From contig NZ_JAFLNF010000004.1 of assembly GCF_017313085.1 (NCBI RefSeq), forward strand, positions 310,001-374,000: a stretch of DNA of 64,000 nt, read 5' to 3'. Positions 52,389 through 62,285 of this stretch are shown here, in pieces. Under the pieces are notes generated by a model that was given only the letters and a program-made list of their open reading frames with translations, did no database searches and was not told where the DNA came from. Made by a program: the position numbers and the translations under genes. This stretch comes from Roseibium limicola (GTDB lineage Bacteria; Pseudomonadota; Alphaproteobacteria; Rhizobiales; Stappiaceae). The stretch's first letter is position 1, and each line of letters starts with the position of its first letter.

Positions 52389-55352
52389 TCAGGCTGCCTG
52401 ATCATCCGCATCCCATTCACGCAGGGCTTCTGCATCGCGTGGGGTGACATCCGGATAGTCTGGGTCAGAGCCGACGTCCGGCAGGATTTTCCAGGAGCGT
52501 GCGCACTTCTGACCTTCGGCCAGACCCGGCACCACGGCCACACCCGGCGTATCTTCCAGGGTAAAGGCCCCTTCCGGTGCTGGTGCATCGGTGATGGTGA
52601 TCTGGCTGGTGATGGCGATGTCGGCCATGTCCTTGCCGGAAATCGCTTCCAGCAGGTCTACGTCCGTCACATGCACCACCGGGTGCGCTTCCAGGGAGGA
52701 GCCGATGCGCTTTTCCCGGCGCTCGATTTCCAGGGCCCCGGTCACCACACGACGGACCGCACGGATCTTCTCCCACTTGGTGGCGAGAGCCGCATCCTTC
52801 CAGGCTGCCGGAACATCCGGGAACTGCTGCAGATGCACAGAGGTGTCTTCGCCGAAGCGCGATACCCAGGTCTCTTCCATGGTGAAGGGCAACAGCGGAG
52901 CCATCCAGGTGACCAGGCACTTGAACAGCTGTTCGATCACGTAGAGCGATGCCTTGCGGCGCACCGAGGACTTGCCATCGCAATAAAGCGCGTCCTTGCG
53001 GATGTCGAAGTAGAAGGCCGACAGATCCACGGTCAGGAACGTGAAGAGGTGATGGAACACCCGCTTGTAGTCGAAGTCCCAATAGGCCTTGCGCACCAGA
53101 TCGTCCAGCTCCACCAACCGGTGCAGCATCAGACGTTCCAGCTCCGGCATGTCCGCCAGCGCGACTTCCTCGCCGGTCGCGTGGGCGAGCGAACCCAGCA
53201 TCCAGCGCAGGGTGTTGCGCAGCTTGCGGTAGCTGTCGACGGAGGTCTTGATGATTTCCGGACCGATGCGCTGGTCTTCAGAATAATCGCCAGAGGCTAC
53301 CCAGAGACGCAGGATATCGGCGCCATATTGCTTGATGATGTCCTGCGGGAACGTTTGGTTGCCGAGGGACTTGGACATCTTGCGTCCATCCTCGGCCATG
53401 GTGAAGCCGTGGGTCAACACCGCGTCATATGGTGCATGGCCACGGGTGCCACAGCTCTCCAGCAGGGAGGAGTGGAACCAGCCGCGGTGCTGATCGGAGC
53501 CTTCCAGATAAAGCACATAGTCGCCGCCGCCGACGCCCTGACGTTTCGGGTTCAGGTCGTCACGCTGCTCCAGGCAGAAGGCATGGGTGGAGCCGCTGTC
53601 GAACCAGACATCCAGGATGTCACGGACCATATCCCATTCGTCCGGGTTGTAGTCCGTACCGAGGAAACGCTCTTTCGCGCCTTCCGCATACCAGGCGTCG
53701 GCGCCCTCTGCCTTGAAGGCTTCAAAGATACGGGCGTTGACGCCTTCATCTTTCAACACCTCGGAGGTGTCCTTGTTGATGAAGACGCTGATCGGCACGC
53801 CCCAGGCTCGTTGTCGCGACAGCACCCAGTCCGGGCGGTTCTCGATCATTGAGCGCAGACGCTTCTGGCCGGACCCCGGCACGAAACGCGTGTCGTCGAT
53901 GGCTTTCAGCGCGCGGCCCCGCAGTGTGTCGCCTTCCGCACCGAGATCGCGGTCCATGTAAACGAACCATTGCGGCGTGTTGCGGAAGATGATCGGCTTC
54001 TTGGAACGCCAGGAATGCGGATACTGGTGCTTCAGGCGCCCCAGACCGATCAAATTGCCTGCCTGCTTCAGATATTCGATGGAGACCTTGTTGGCCTTGC
54101 CTTTTTCACCCTTGTGGGTGATCACCTGGGCGCCGTCGAACCCGGGAGCATCCTTGGTGTAAAAACCGTCATCGGCAACGGTAAAGGGGATCGCGGTGTT
54201 GATGCCGCGGGCTTCCAGTTCCTTGGCGTTGGACATCCAGACTTCAAAGTCATCGACGCCGTGGCCCGGTGCCGTGTGCACGAACCCCGTACCGGCTTCA
54301 TCGGTCACATGATCGCCGGCCAGCAGCGGCACCTCGAACTGGTAGCCGCCGAGATCCAGTTCGGCAAACGGATGGGCCAGGGTCAGCGAAGCCAGTTCGT
54401 CGGCCGTCACGGCACGGACCAGCTTGAAATCCTCGATGCGGGCATTCTTGAAAACGTCGGCGACGAGAGCATCGGCCAGCAACAGTGTGTCGCCGGTCTG
54501 CACCCAGTTATCATCCGGCAGACCTTCCTGAGTGACTTCATACAGGCCATAGGAAATGCGCGGCGAGAAACAGACGGCGCGGTTGCCCGGCATGGTCCAG
54601 GGGGTGGTCGTCCAGATGACGACGGAAGCGTCCATCAGTTGTTCGACGGCTGTCGCGTCTGAGCCACCGGCACCGGTCACCGGGAACTTCACCCAGATCT
54701 GGTCGGACTGATGCTCGTGATACTCGATCTCGGCTTCGGCCAGCGCGGTCTTTTCCACGACGGACCACATCACCGGCTTGGAACCGCGATAAAGCTGGCC
54801 GGAGGTGGCGAACTTCATCAGCTCGTTGGCGATGACCGCTTCGCTTTCAAAGCGCATCGTCAGATAAGGACTATCCCAGTCGCCCTCGATGCCGAGCCGT
54901 TTGAACTCTGACTTCTGGACCCCGATCCAATGCTCGGCGAAGTCGCGGCATTCCTGACGGAATTCGTTGATCGGCACTTCGTCCTTGTTCTTGCCCTTGG
55001 CGCGGTACTGTTCCTCGATCTTCCATTCGATCGGCAGACCGTGGCAATCCCAGCCCGGAACATAGTTGCTTTCCCAACCGGTCATCTGCATCGAGCGAGT
55101 GACCATGTCCTTCAGCGTTTTGTTCAGCGCGTGGCCGATATGGATGTTGCCGTTGGCATAGGGAGGGCCATCGTGCAGGACGAATTTCTTGCGGCCTTTG
55201 CCCTGCTCGCGAAGCTTCTTGTAAAGCTCCATTTCTTCCCAACGCTTGATTAGCTCCGGCTCTTTTTTCGGCAAGCCGGCGCGCATCGGGTAGTCGGTTT
55301 TGGGTAGGTTCAGCGTGAGCGAATAGTCACGGGTATCTTTGGATTCGGTCAT
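52389..55352 (-). CDS. ileS: Isoleucyl-tRNA synthetase
   Basis: A 987-residue class Ia synthetase. HIGH signature in [18 protein letters not shown], editing domain in the middle ([12 protein letters not shown]), [12 protein letters not shown] region, and KMSKS in [12 protein letters not shown] are all present. The C-terminus lacks the four-Cys zinc finger of E. coli IleS, as expected for the alphaproteobacterial form with a shorter end. A 9-bp GC hairpin lies 20 bases before the start. Confidence 0.96.
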   Translation of the reverse strand: MTESKDTRDYSLTLNLPKTDYPMRAGLPKKEPELIKRWEEMELYKKLREQGKGRKKFVLHDGPPYANGNIHIGHALNKTLKDMVTRSMQMTGWESNYVPGWDCHGLPIEWKIEEQYRAKGKNKDEVPINEFRQECRDFAEHWIGVQKSEFKRLGIEGDWDSPYLTMRFESEAVIANELMKFATSGQLYRGSKPVMWSVVEKTALAEAEIEYHEHQSDQIWVKFPVTGAGGSDATAVEQLMDASVVIWTTTPWTMPGNRAVCFSPRISYGLYEVTQEGLPDDNWVQTGDTLLLADALVADVFKNARIEDFKLVRAVTADELASLTLAHPFAELDLGGYQFEVPLLAGDHVTDEAGTGFVHTAPGHGVDDFEVWMSNAKELEARGINTAIPFTVADDGFYTKDAPGFDGAQVITHKGEKGKANKVSIEYLKQAGNLIGLGRLKHQYPHSWRSKKPIIFRNTPQWFVYMDRDLGAEGDTLRGRALKAIDDTRFVPGSGQKRLRSMIENRPDWVLSRQRAWGVPISVFINKDTSEVLKDEGVNARIFEAFKAEGADAWYAEGAKERFLGTDYNPDEWDMVRDILDVWFDSGSTHAFCLEQRDDLNPKRQGVGGGDYVLYLEGSDQHRGWFHSSLLESCGTRGHAPYDAVLTHGFTMAEDGRKMSKSLGNQTFPQDIIKQYGADILRLWVASGDYSEDQRIGPEIIKTSVDSYRKLRNTLRWMLGSLAHATGEEVALADMPELERLMLHRLVELDDLVRKAYWDFDYKRVFHHLFTFLTVDLSAFYFDIRKDALYCDGKSSVRRKASLYVIEQLFKCLVTWMAPLLPFTMEETWVSRFGEDTSVHLQQFPDVPAAWKDAALATKWEKIRAVRRVVTGALEIERREKRIGSSLEAHPVVHVTDVDLLEAISGKDMADIAITSQITITDAPAPEGAFTLEDTPGVAVVPGLAEGQKCARSWKILPDVGSDPDYPDVTPRDAEALREWDADDQAA

Positions 55353-55652
55353 CGTTCGGTAGATCCGCTTGAAGGACGCGCGGCGCTATTCGGGCGCGTC
55401 CTGACAGTCAAACTGTAACGGGCCGTTTGTTAGGAAATGGCCCTCGTGAAAGCTGGAAGGCTCCCGGTCCTTTGGCGCCGCGAGGTGATCGCGTCAGCCG
55501 AAGGCCGGGCCGATAATTCGGCGAAGAAGGTGCAAGGACATCAGCACAAAGCGGTCTCGCAGATCCTGAGAGCTAAGGGTCATGGGGTTTGCACATAGCA
55601 GGCCTTGGCGCGCGAATAAAGTGCTAACGCGGCTGTGGCGCGGCAAACTCGG
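55353..55652. promoter_or_regulatory. ileS leader and gene-free spacer
   Basis: This 300-base gap holds no gene I can support. At 55373-55403 AGGACGCGC and GCGCGTCCT form a 9-bp stem in the ileS leader. I saw no T-box features. Confidence 0.45.
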
Positions 55653-56639
55653 TCAGCCACTGTGCTGCAGCTTGCGCTCCCGGTGGGCTATGTAGACGCC
55701 GCCGGTGATGATCAGGGCAATTCCCGCCCAGGTCATCGCATCGGGGAAGTCGCTGAAGATCAGGTAGCCGAGGATCGTCGCACTGACGATCTCCAGATAT
55801 TGCAAGGGAGCCAGCACGCCGGCCTCGCCCTTCTGGAACGCCGTCACGACGAGCCCATGCCCGACGAAGGAAATCGCCCCGATCGCTGCGACCAACCCCA
55901 GGTGGGGCAGGGAGGGAACGACAAAGCTGAAATCCTCGGCACCGCTCACAGAACCGATCAGCAGCAGGGTACCCAGGATCAATGTTCCGGCCAGCCCTGC
56001 GCTGAACTGAATCGCCAGGAGGTTGTCCGTCCCGGCATATTTGCGGTTGAGCAGCAGATAACAGGCAAAGCAAGAAGCGGTTGCCAGCGGCAGAAGCGCC
56101 ACCAGCCCCACCTCGGCGAAGCTTGGGCGCAGGATCATCATCGCGCCGACGAGGCCGATCAGGATGGCACCAAGCCGCCGTATGCCGAATTTTTCTTTTA
56201 ACACCACTGCAGCGAGGATCGTCAGGATCATCGGCTCGACGAAGAAGATCGCCATCGCCGTGGTTACCGGCATGAACTTCACCGCCGTGAAAAAGATCAG
56301 CGATGCCATGGCCAGCAGCGTGCCGCGCAGAAAGTTGATACCCGGCCGCTTGCTTTTGATCAGCGCGAACTGCCCGGTGACAGCCGCGAAAACGACGCAA
56401 ACGACAAGCTGAAAGAAAAACCGCCCAAAGGTCACCTGCAGCGGCGGCATATAACTCGAAAGATACTTCGCTGCGATATCCATCATCGGCAGGATCAGCA
56501 TGGCCGCCGCCATCAGGCCGACGGCGGCAACACCGTCATTGCCATCGTTTCCGGGCGCGCTGCCCGGCAATGGCGGAACCGGGGTTGCCGGTGGCGTGGC
56601 CTGAGGTGTGGTGATCGGTGTGTTGGGCAGGTCCGACAT
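55653..56639 (-). CDS. EamA-family (DMT) transporter
   Basis: A 328-residue inner-membrane protein with ten predicted helices, in two EamA repeats. The first repeat includes MMDIAAKYLSSYMPPLQVTFGRF and MPVTTAMAIFFVEPMILTILA; the second includes GEAGVLAPLQYLEIVSATILGYLIF. The N-terminal 30 residues are Pro/Thr-rich and cytoplasmic. It is probably an exporter of a small metabolite; the substrate is unknown. ATG 56639 is used; upstream in-frame sequence is not membrane-like. Confidence 0.87.
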   Translation of the reverse strand: MSDLPNTPITTPQATPPATPVPPLPGSAPGNDGNDGVAAVGLMAAAMLILPMMDIAAKYLSSYMPPLQVTFGRFFFQLVVCVVFAAVTGQFALIKSKRPGINFLRGTLLAMASLIFFTAVKFMPVTTAMAIFFVEPMILTILAAVVLKEKFGIRRLGAILIGLVGAMMILRPSFAEVGLVALLPLATASCFACYLLLNRKYAGTDNLLAIQFSAGLAGTLILGTLLLIGSVSGAEDFSFVVPSLPHLGLVAAIGAISFVGHGLVVTAFQKGEAGVLAPLQYLEIVSATILGYLIFSDFPDAMTWAGIALIITGGVYIAHRERKLQHSG

Positions 56640-56844
56640 GAGCGCATCCGGCGATTGGGCCGTGTCTGGCCGCAAGAAAAAGGCAGTCTCAATTCGGTCG
56701 CACGGACACCTCTGCCGTGCAAGCCGTGCGGTGGAGAATTCTGCCGCAGTCCCTGCGATACCTGCTGCCTGATAAAAGTGACAGTTGAGAGAGCGGAAAC
56801 TTCTCTGTGCCAAGGATACCGGCGGATGAGACGAAGAGGGTGGA

Positions 56845-58098
56845 ATGTCCTGGATTCAACATGCGCGACGAGGAACCTGGGCAACGCGGGATCGCGTTCT
56901 GCCGGCCGCCATCATGGCCCTCGTCACCTATTGCTTTCTGCTGGTGTTTTTGTTCTTGGCCCCGGGGAAGCTTTCAACGCCCGATCTGAGCGCGACAACC
57001 AATGATTTTCTGAGTTTCTGGGTCGCGGCCAAGTCCGCCGTGCAGGGAGATCCGGTCACTCCCTATGTCATCAAGGACTTTGCGTTTCTGCAGCAGGAAT
57101 CTCTCGGGGAAGGGCGGTTCTACTCATTCTTCTATCCGCCGGTCTTTCTGCTTTATCTGCTGCCGCTTGGAGTTCTGAGTGGGGTTGCAGCCTATTTCGC
57201 GTTCCAGATCGTCACGATTATTGCCACCGGCGCCTCCCTCAGCGCTATTCTGGGCAGCCGCTACGGTTTTCTTCTGGCTGCTGCCTTGCCGCTGACCATG
57301 ACCAACGCAGTTTACGGTCAGAACGGTATGTTGAGTGCGGCCTTCCTCGGCGCTGCTTTGGCGGCGCTCGCTGTCAGGCGAGAGATTTTGGCGGGCTTCT
57401 TCATTGCTCTGCTGATTTACAAGCCGCAGCTCGGCATCCTGATCCCCTTCGCCCTGATTGCCGGAGGGCACTGGCGCATATTTGCCTCCGCTTCGGTCTG
57501 TGCGCTGCTGCTCATTGGCCTGTCGGTCCTGGTGCTGGGGGGCGACGCTTGGCTGGCCTTCTGGGAACAGCGCGAGTTCGCCAGCGGTGTGGTCGCCGAG
57601 GGGCTGGTGGACCTGCACAAGTTCATTTCGATCTCTGCCGGGGCTGGGATGCTGGGGGCGCCAACCTGGTTGGCCTATGGCCTGCAGGCGATCGTCAGTC
57701 TGAGTGTCTTGGCGCTGGTGGTCTGGACATGGAACAGGCGTAGCGTAGATTTTGCCGACAAGGTGGCCGTTCTGACGGCAGGCAGCTTGCTCGCGACGCC
57801 TTTCGCGCTGTGTTACGACTTCGCCATTCTCTGCGTTCCGATAGCGTTTTTCATGGCACGCAGAAAGCGACAAGGGGCCGCCGATTGGGAAGACGGTCTG
57901 ATGTTCTTGACAGTGTTGCTGGCAACCATCTCACGTGTCGTGGGGGAAATGTACAGCATTCCGCTCGGACCGCTTGCCTGCCTGGTGTTCCTCGCCATAC
58001 CGCTGCGGCGAATTGTTCTGGGGTCCGGGGTCGGGAAAAATCAGTCGCCGTCGATCACCGGAGGCATCAGCTCGAGGTCCAGATCGCTCAACGGCTGA
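56845..58098 (+). CDS. GT87 (DUF2029) membrane glycosyltransferase
   Basis: A 417-residue polytopic protein with about ten helices. The GT87 pattern is visible: NDFLSFWVAAKSAVQGDP with an acidic residue in the first periplasmic loop, FFYPPVFLLYLLPLG, VYGQNGMLSAAFL and IYKPQLGILIPFALIAGGHWR. These enzymes use polyprenyl-phosphate sugars to decorate lipids or glycans outside the membrane. The 3' end overlaps ribF on the other strand by 58 bases, so the last residues (about 398-417) are antisense to the ribF C-terminus. Confidence 0.84.
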   Translation: MSWIQHARRGTWATRDRVLPAAIMALVTYCFLLVFLFLAPGKLSTPDLSATTNDFLSFWVAAKSAVQGDPVTPYVIKDFAFLQQESLGEGRFYSFFYPPVFLLYLLPLGVLSGVAAYFAFQIVTIIATGASLSAILGSRYGFLLAAALPLTMTNAVYGQNGMLSAAFLGAALAALAVRREILAGFFIALLIYKPQLGILIPFALIAGGHWRIFASASVCALLLIGLSVLVLGGDAWLAFWEQREFASGVVAEGLVDLHKFISISAGAGMLGAPTWLAYGLQAIVSLSVLALVVWTWNRRSVDFADKVAVLTAGSLLATPFALCYDFAILCVPIAFFMARRKRQGAADWEDGLMFLTVLLATISRVVGEMYSIPLGPLACLVFLAIPLRRIVLGSGVGKNQSPSITGGISSRSRSLNG

Positions 58099-59048
58099 AG
58101 CGAGGCAAGTGCCGCTCGGGCCTCGGCGCTGTCCTGATCCATCTGGGCAATCAGCGCGTCGACGCTGTCGAACTTCTGTTCACCGCGTAAATAGCTGATC
58201 AGATGAACCCGTAAGCTCTTACCGTAGAGGTCGGCCTTCATATCGAACAGATGCACTTCCAGAAGCGGCGCACCATTGTCGAAAGTCGGGCGACTGCCGA
58301 AGCTGGCGACCCCATCGTGCCAGACGTCGTCAACGCGGACCCGAACGGCATAGATACCCTGCTTCAGCGGACACCCATCACTCAGTCGCAGGTTGGCCGT
58401 CGGATATCCGAGATCGCGGCCCCGCTTGTCACCGTGCTGAACCTGCGCGTCGACAAACCAGCGGTAGCCAAGCAAACCATTGGCAAGCGCCAGATCTCCC
58501 TCGGCCAAAGCTGTCCGGATGCGCGAGGATGAAATCACCTGTCCGCCTTCATCGCCCTGCGGTTCGATGAGTGTCACGCCGAAGCCCTGGCTCTCGCCTG
58601 CTTCGGAGAGAAAGGCCGGGGTACCCTTGCGCGCCTTGCCGAAGTGGAAGTCATATCCAGTGACCGCGTGGGTGATGCCCAGCGTGTCGATGAGGATCGA
58701 ACGGACAAAGTCTTCTGCTTCGATCCCGGCGAACTCCCGCGTGAAAGGCAGTTCCAGCACCCCGTCCAGACCGGCGGCCTGCAGCAGGTCGGCTCTCTGG
58801 GCCGAAGGGCTCAGTCGAAACACCGGGGCCTCTGGAACGAACAGCGTGCGCGGATGCGGCTCGAAGGTCATCGCATAGACCGGACGGTCATGGGTATGAC
58901 CCAGTTCCAGAGCCGCTTCCAGCACAGCCCTATGCCCACGATGTACACCATCGAAGTTGCCGATGGCCACGATGCCGCGTTGCAGGGCTTCGGGAAAGGC
59001 AGACAGGTTCTGAATGACAGAAAAGAAAGGGCTTGGCGAAGCGCGCAT
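58041..59048 (-). CDS. ribF: Bifunctional riboflavin kinase / FAD synthetase
   Basis: A 335-residue enzyme that converts riboflavin to FMN and FAD. The N-terminal adenylyltransferase domain shows AIGNFDGVHRGHRAVL and TFEPHPRTLF; the C-terminal kinase domain shows GRDLGYPTANLRL and LEVHLFDMKADLYGKSLRV. ATG 59048 with AGGGA 6 nt upstream is preferred to ATG 59093. The end overlaps the convergent GT87 gene. Confidence 0.94.
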   Translation of the reverse strand: MRASPSPFFSVIQNLSAFPEALQRGIVAIGNFDGVHRGHRAVLEAALELGHTHDRPVYAMTFEPHPRTLFVPEAPVFRLSPSAQRADLLQAAGLDGVLELPFTREFAGIEAEDFVRSILIDTLGITHAVTGYDFHFGKARKGTPAFLSEAGESQGFGVTLIEPQGDEGGQVISSSRIRTALAEGDLALANGLLGYRWFVDAQVQHGDKRGRDLGYPTANLRLSDGCPLKQGIYAVRVRVDDVWHDGVASFGSRPTFDNGAPLLEVHLFDMKADLYGKSLRVHLISYLRGEQKFDSVDALIAQMDQDSAEARAALASLQPLSDLDLELMPPVIDGD

Positions 59049-59289
59049 GGAGGTCCCTGAAGAGCAGGCAGTCGGAACGGGAGAGTGAAGCATGGGGCAT
59101 GTTTCCCGTGCTTCCGGCCCCCGGAAGTCGCGGCGAAACTGCCGCCTTGGCGGGAAAAGGTCAAGCAGGCATGGTGTTCTTGCAGACTGCCATCCCCGAA
59201 ACTCAGGCTCGGCACAGCCTATGGCTGCCTGAGCGATCCTGTTGGATTTCTCTATAGCCTCCTTCAGATCCAGTCGGAGCGGGCTTTGG

Positions 59290-59739
59290 TCAGTCTCTTG
59301 CCTTGTCGGCTTCCCGGCGACTGGGAACCTTGACCAGAGCCTCTCCGGTCAGGACGTTCTGCCCTGCCACCTGACACAGGCATCCCAAACGGGCGCGATG
59401 GCCTTTGTCGATCAGCTCCAGAACTTCGACGCTGACTTCCACCTTGTCACCAATATGCACGGGCGCGAGAAATTTTAGTGTCTGGGACAAATAGATGGCA
59501 CCGGGGCCGGGCAGCCGGGTGCCCAGAACTGCAGAGATCAGGCTGCCGGTGTAAAGGCCGTGGGCGATTCGCGTCTTGAAAGGGGTCTTGGCGGCAAAGT
59601 GCTCCGACAGATGAATGGGGTTTCGATCGCCTGATACTTCAGCGAAACCAATGACATCACTGGAGAGAACTTCCTTCGTCAGCGTCTCTTGCATGCCAAC
59701 TTTCAAGTCTTCGAAATAGAGGCTCTGTAGTTCAAGCAT
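59290..59739 (-). CDS. MaoC-like (R)-specific enoyl-CoA hydratase
   Basis: A 149-residue single hotdog-domain protein. The active-site pattern is FAEVSGDRNPIHLSEHFAA, with catalytic Asp and His, and TRIAHGLYTGSLISAVLG follows. It hydrates 2-enoyl-CoA to (R)-3-hydroxyacyl-CoA, linking fatty-acid oxidation to polyhydroxyalkanoate or other pathways. ATG 59739 begins the domain; longer in-frame sequence upstream does not match the family. Confidence 0.88.
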   Translation of the reverse strand: MLELQSLYFEDLKVGMQETLTKEVLSSDVIGFAEVSGDRNPIHLSEHFAAKTPFKTRIAHGLYTGSLISAVLGTRLPGPGAIYLSQTLKFLAPVHIGDKVEVSVEVLELIDKGHRARLGCLCQVAGQNVLTGEALVKVPSRREADKARD

Positions 59740-59976
59740 GGTCCCGATTTTCTCCTGTTCAGACGCCGACTGCAGGCTAGGTCCGGGAAGGAAATGCGGC
59801 AATTGGCCAAACGAAGCAAAAGATCTCCGCATTAACGGTCTTTTCAGGGGCTTGGGATAATTTGGCGAAAGTGTGGGGAGGCGAGGACACGTTATGTGTC
59901 TCTCTCCTTTGAAGTCATTAAGCGCTACCAAGGCCCACGGCCGGGGCCGCGCGGATTTGACAGTATGGAGTAGACA

Positions 59977-60360
59977 ATGGCCCTTGATCTTCAGATGGCG
60001 GTCCTGGTCGTCGACGATTACAAGACGATGATCCGTATCATTCGTAACCTGCTGAAGCAGCTCGGTTTCGAAGACATCGACGATGCCGCTGATGGCACGG
60101 AAGCTTTGGAAAAAATGAAACAGCGCCGCTATGGCCTGGTCATTTCCGATTGGAACATGGAACCGATGACAGGCTACGAACTGCTGAAGCAGGTTCGGGC
60201 GGACAGCGGTTTGAGCAAGACGCCATTCATTATGGTGACGGCGGAGTCCAAGACCGAAAACGTGATTGCAGCGAAAAAGGCGGGTGTGAACAACTACATC
60301 GTGAAGCCGTTCAATGCTCAGACCCTCAAGGGTAAGATCGAAGCGGTCTTCGCTGATTAA
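59977..60360 (+). CDS. cheY: Chemotaxis response regulator CheY
   Basis: A 127-residue single-domain receiver. Asp13-Asp14 (VVDDY), phosphoacceptor Asp58 (ISDWNMEPMTG), Thr88 (MVTAE) and Lys110 (IVKPF) are all present, and the DWNM phrase is typical of true CheY. It is directly upstream of a cheZ-like gene (176-base gap with a hairpin), so phosphorylation and dephosphorylation partners are encoded together. Confidence 0.95.
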   Translation: MALDLQMAVLVVDDYKTMIRIIRNLLKQLGFEDIDDAADGTEALEKMKQRRYGLVISDWNMEPMTGYELLKQVRADSGLSKTPFIMVTAESKTENVIAAKKAGVNNYIVKPFNAQTLKGKIEAVFAD

Positions 60361-60376
60361 TCGGCCAGTTTAAGAG

Positions 60377-60410
60377 CGCACTGGAAAACACCAGTGCGGC
60401 CTGGCCTTTT
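60377..60410 (+). terminator. Hairpin between cheY and cheZ
   Basis: The perfect 8-bp stem CGCACTGG / CCAGTGCG with a 6-nt loop, plus GGCCAG/CTGGCC outside it, is followed by TTTT. It is probably a partial terminator that lowers cheZ expression relative to cheY. Confidence 0.5.
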
Positions 60411-60536
60411 GATCTTCGAGAGGATGGAGAGCACTGCACCTCGTGTGCGGTCGATCCGGACGCATATCCGGATGGTAGCCGTTGGTAGGGACGACGGCTT
60501 GTGACCCCATCTCACTGCCAGAAAAGGGTAGTCGGC

Positions 60537-61220
60537 ATGGCTGCAATGACAAACGAAAACATGGCCCGCGTGATTGAGTTCCTGCAGGAAAACAAGAACC
60601 GTGGCGCGGACGATGTATCGCTGAATGATGTGATGCATCTTGCGGAAGTCATGTCCGGCTCGATGCATGAAGTTCTCTCGGCCGTTCAACCGGGTGTGAC
60701 GCATGAGCTTCAGCTCATCGCGGGCGAAATCAGCCGGATGAAGAACGAGATCACGTCGCTTCGGGCGAATGACATGAAAACCAGCAAGATCCCAGATGCG
60801 GGGCGCGAGCTGGATGCCATTGTCGAGGCCACCGAATCGGCTACCGATACGATCATGCAGGCGGCTGAAGAGATCATGAGCGCCGATACCAGCGATCCGG
60901 TCGCTTATCAGGAGTTCGTTTCCAACAAGATGATCGGGATTTTCGAGGCCTGTACGTTTCAGGACATCACAGGCCAGCGGATTTCCAAGGTCGTGGCGAC
61001 CCTCAATTACATCGATGAGCGCGTCTCCGCTTTTGTCGAGCAGCTGCGCATTCCCGAAGGCTTGGAAGTGCAGGCGGAAGAGACTGAAGAAGAACGCCGT
61101 CAGCGTGAGCAGATCCTTCACGGTCCGCAGCATGCCGGCGAAGGCGTTTCCCAGGATGATATCGATGCCATGATGAATGGCAGCGGCTCCCAGGACGATA
61201 TCGACAAGCTGTTCGACTGA
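60537..61220 (+). CDS. cheZ: CheZ-like CheY phosphatase with doubled C-terminal motif
   Basis: A 227-residue helical protein. The catalytic motif is IFEACTFQDITGQRISKVV, with Asp143 and Gln147, coincidentally the same numbers as in E. coli CheZ. The C-terminus has two copies of the CheY-binding motif: GVSQDDIDAMMN (about 203-214) and GSQDDIDKLFD (217-227). It should hydrolyse CheY-P made from the adjacent gene. A longer in-frame start at 60501 is rejected in favour of ATG 60537 after AAGGG. A strong terminator follows. Confidence 0.9.
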   Translation: MAAMTNENMARVIEFLQENKNRGADDVSLNDVMHLAEVMSGSMHEVLSAVQPGVTHELQLIAGEISRMKNEITSLRANDMKTSKIPDAGRELDAIVEATESATDTIMQAAEEIMSADTSDPVAYQEFVSNKMIGIFEACTFQDITGQRISKVVATLNYIDERVSAFVEQLRIPEGLEVQAEETEEERRQREQILHGPQHAGEGVSQDDIDAMMNGSGSQDDIDKLFD

Positions 61221-61254
61221 CCGCCTGATCGGCGTGAGCATCTGTCTGGAATTC

Positions 61255-61284
61255 AAAAGGCCACTCGCTTGGGTGGCCTTTTTT
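61255..61284 (+). terminator. Terminator of cheY-cheZ
   Basis: A perfect 10-bp stem (AAAAGGCCAC / GTGGCCTTTT) with an 8-nt loop sits in a run of six T. Confidence 0.93.
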
Positions 61285-61292
61285 GTTCTGAC

Positions 61293-62168
61293 TTACCAGG
61301 CCAGGCGCGGGATGGCGGCGCGGGCGCTGAGGCCTTCTTCCGAAAGACGCCTGCGGATCAGACCCTCGTCTGGCGTGTCGGCGGGGCCGAAGTCGGCTGC
61401 GTGGATGCCGGCGGTGACGAACAGAACGTCGAGCCCCTGGCTGTCGGCGCCGCGAATATCAGTGGGCAAGCCGTCACCAACGGCCAGAATCTTGGCGTCT
61501 TCAACGGTGCGGCCACGAATCTTGGCCAGGTGGGAGCGCGCACTGTCGTAGATCGGCTTGTGCGGCTTCCCGACGATGCTTAGCGGACCACCGAGGTCTT
61601 CATACAAACGCCCCAGAGCACCGGCGCACCAGATCAGACGATCACCGCGTTCCACCACGATGTCCGGATTGGCACAAACGAACGGAAGTTTGCGCTTGGC
61701 CAGTCGGGCCAGCTGATCGCGGTAGTCGTCCGGGGTTTCTGTTTCGTCGTGGAACAGGCCGGTGCATCCGATCAGATCGGCATCGTCTTCTGACGTCAGC
61801 GTGACATCCAGACCTTCGTAAAGCGCCAGATCCCGGTCGGGGCCGAGGTGGAACAGCTTGGAGCCGGGGTGCTTGGCCAGAAGCTCACGTGTCACATCCC
61901 CCGAGGTGACGATGTCATCATAAGCCGACAGCGGAACGCCGAGGTTGGCCAGCTGCTCGCGAATCGGCGGGTTGGGGCGCGGTGCGTTGGTAATCAGGAC
62001 CACAGCTCCGCCGGTTTCCGCCCGATAAGCACTCAAGGCTTCATGAGCCTTCTCGAAAGCGGAGACGCCGTTGTGAAGGACGCCCCACACATCACTCAAA
62101 ATACCGTCGTATTCTGAAGCGATATCACGTAGGCCGGACACAAGAAGCGGTGAAGAAGCGGTCGTCAT
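61293..62168 (-). CDS. HAD-superfamily class II hydrolase (TIGR01459-like)
   Basis: A 291-residue phosphatase of the NagD-like class. The nucleophile region is GILSDVWGVLHNG (first Asp nucleophile; the usual second Asp position is Trp in this subfamily), followed by VVLITNAPRPN, GKPHKPIYDSA (Lys) and AVGDGLPTDIRGAD (acidic pair). Substrate unknown; a sugar or glycerol phosphate is common for relatives. It is divergent from mutL. Confidence 0.88.
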   Translation of the reverse strand: MTTASSPLLVSGLRDIASEYDGILSDVWGVLHNGVSAFEKAHEALSAYRAETGGAVVLITNAPRPNPPIREQLANLGVPLSAYDDIVTSGDVTRELLAKHPGSKLFHLGPDRDLALYEGLDVTLTSEDDADLIGCTGLFHDETETPDDYRDQLARLAKRKLPFVCANPDIVVERGDRLIWCAGALGRLYEDLGGPLSIVGKPHKPIYDSARSHLAKIRGRTVEDAKILAVGDGLPTDIRGADSQGLDVLFVTAGIHAADFGPADTPDEGLIRRRLSEEGLSARAAIPRLAW

Positions 62169-62285
62169 AGGTCACTCGGTGGCATGAGGATCTGATAAGA
62201 TGGGACGGAATCGATTGGCCCGCCGAGCTGGACCATATAGGAAGCCCTGTCGTTTCGAAACTGGAAGAGACAAAAAGGAAGCCTG

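Noticed and set aside
52263..53852. 529-residue plus-strand frame opposite ileS
   Set aside because: Antisense to ileS with no motif or ribosome site; dismissed.
55353..55403. T-box riboswitch before ileS
   Set aside because: No T-box sequence or antiterminator pairing is visible, and T-boxes are not expected in this group; only a short GC stem is present.
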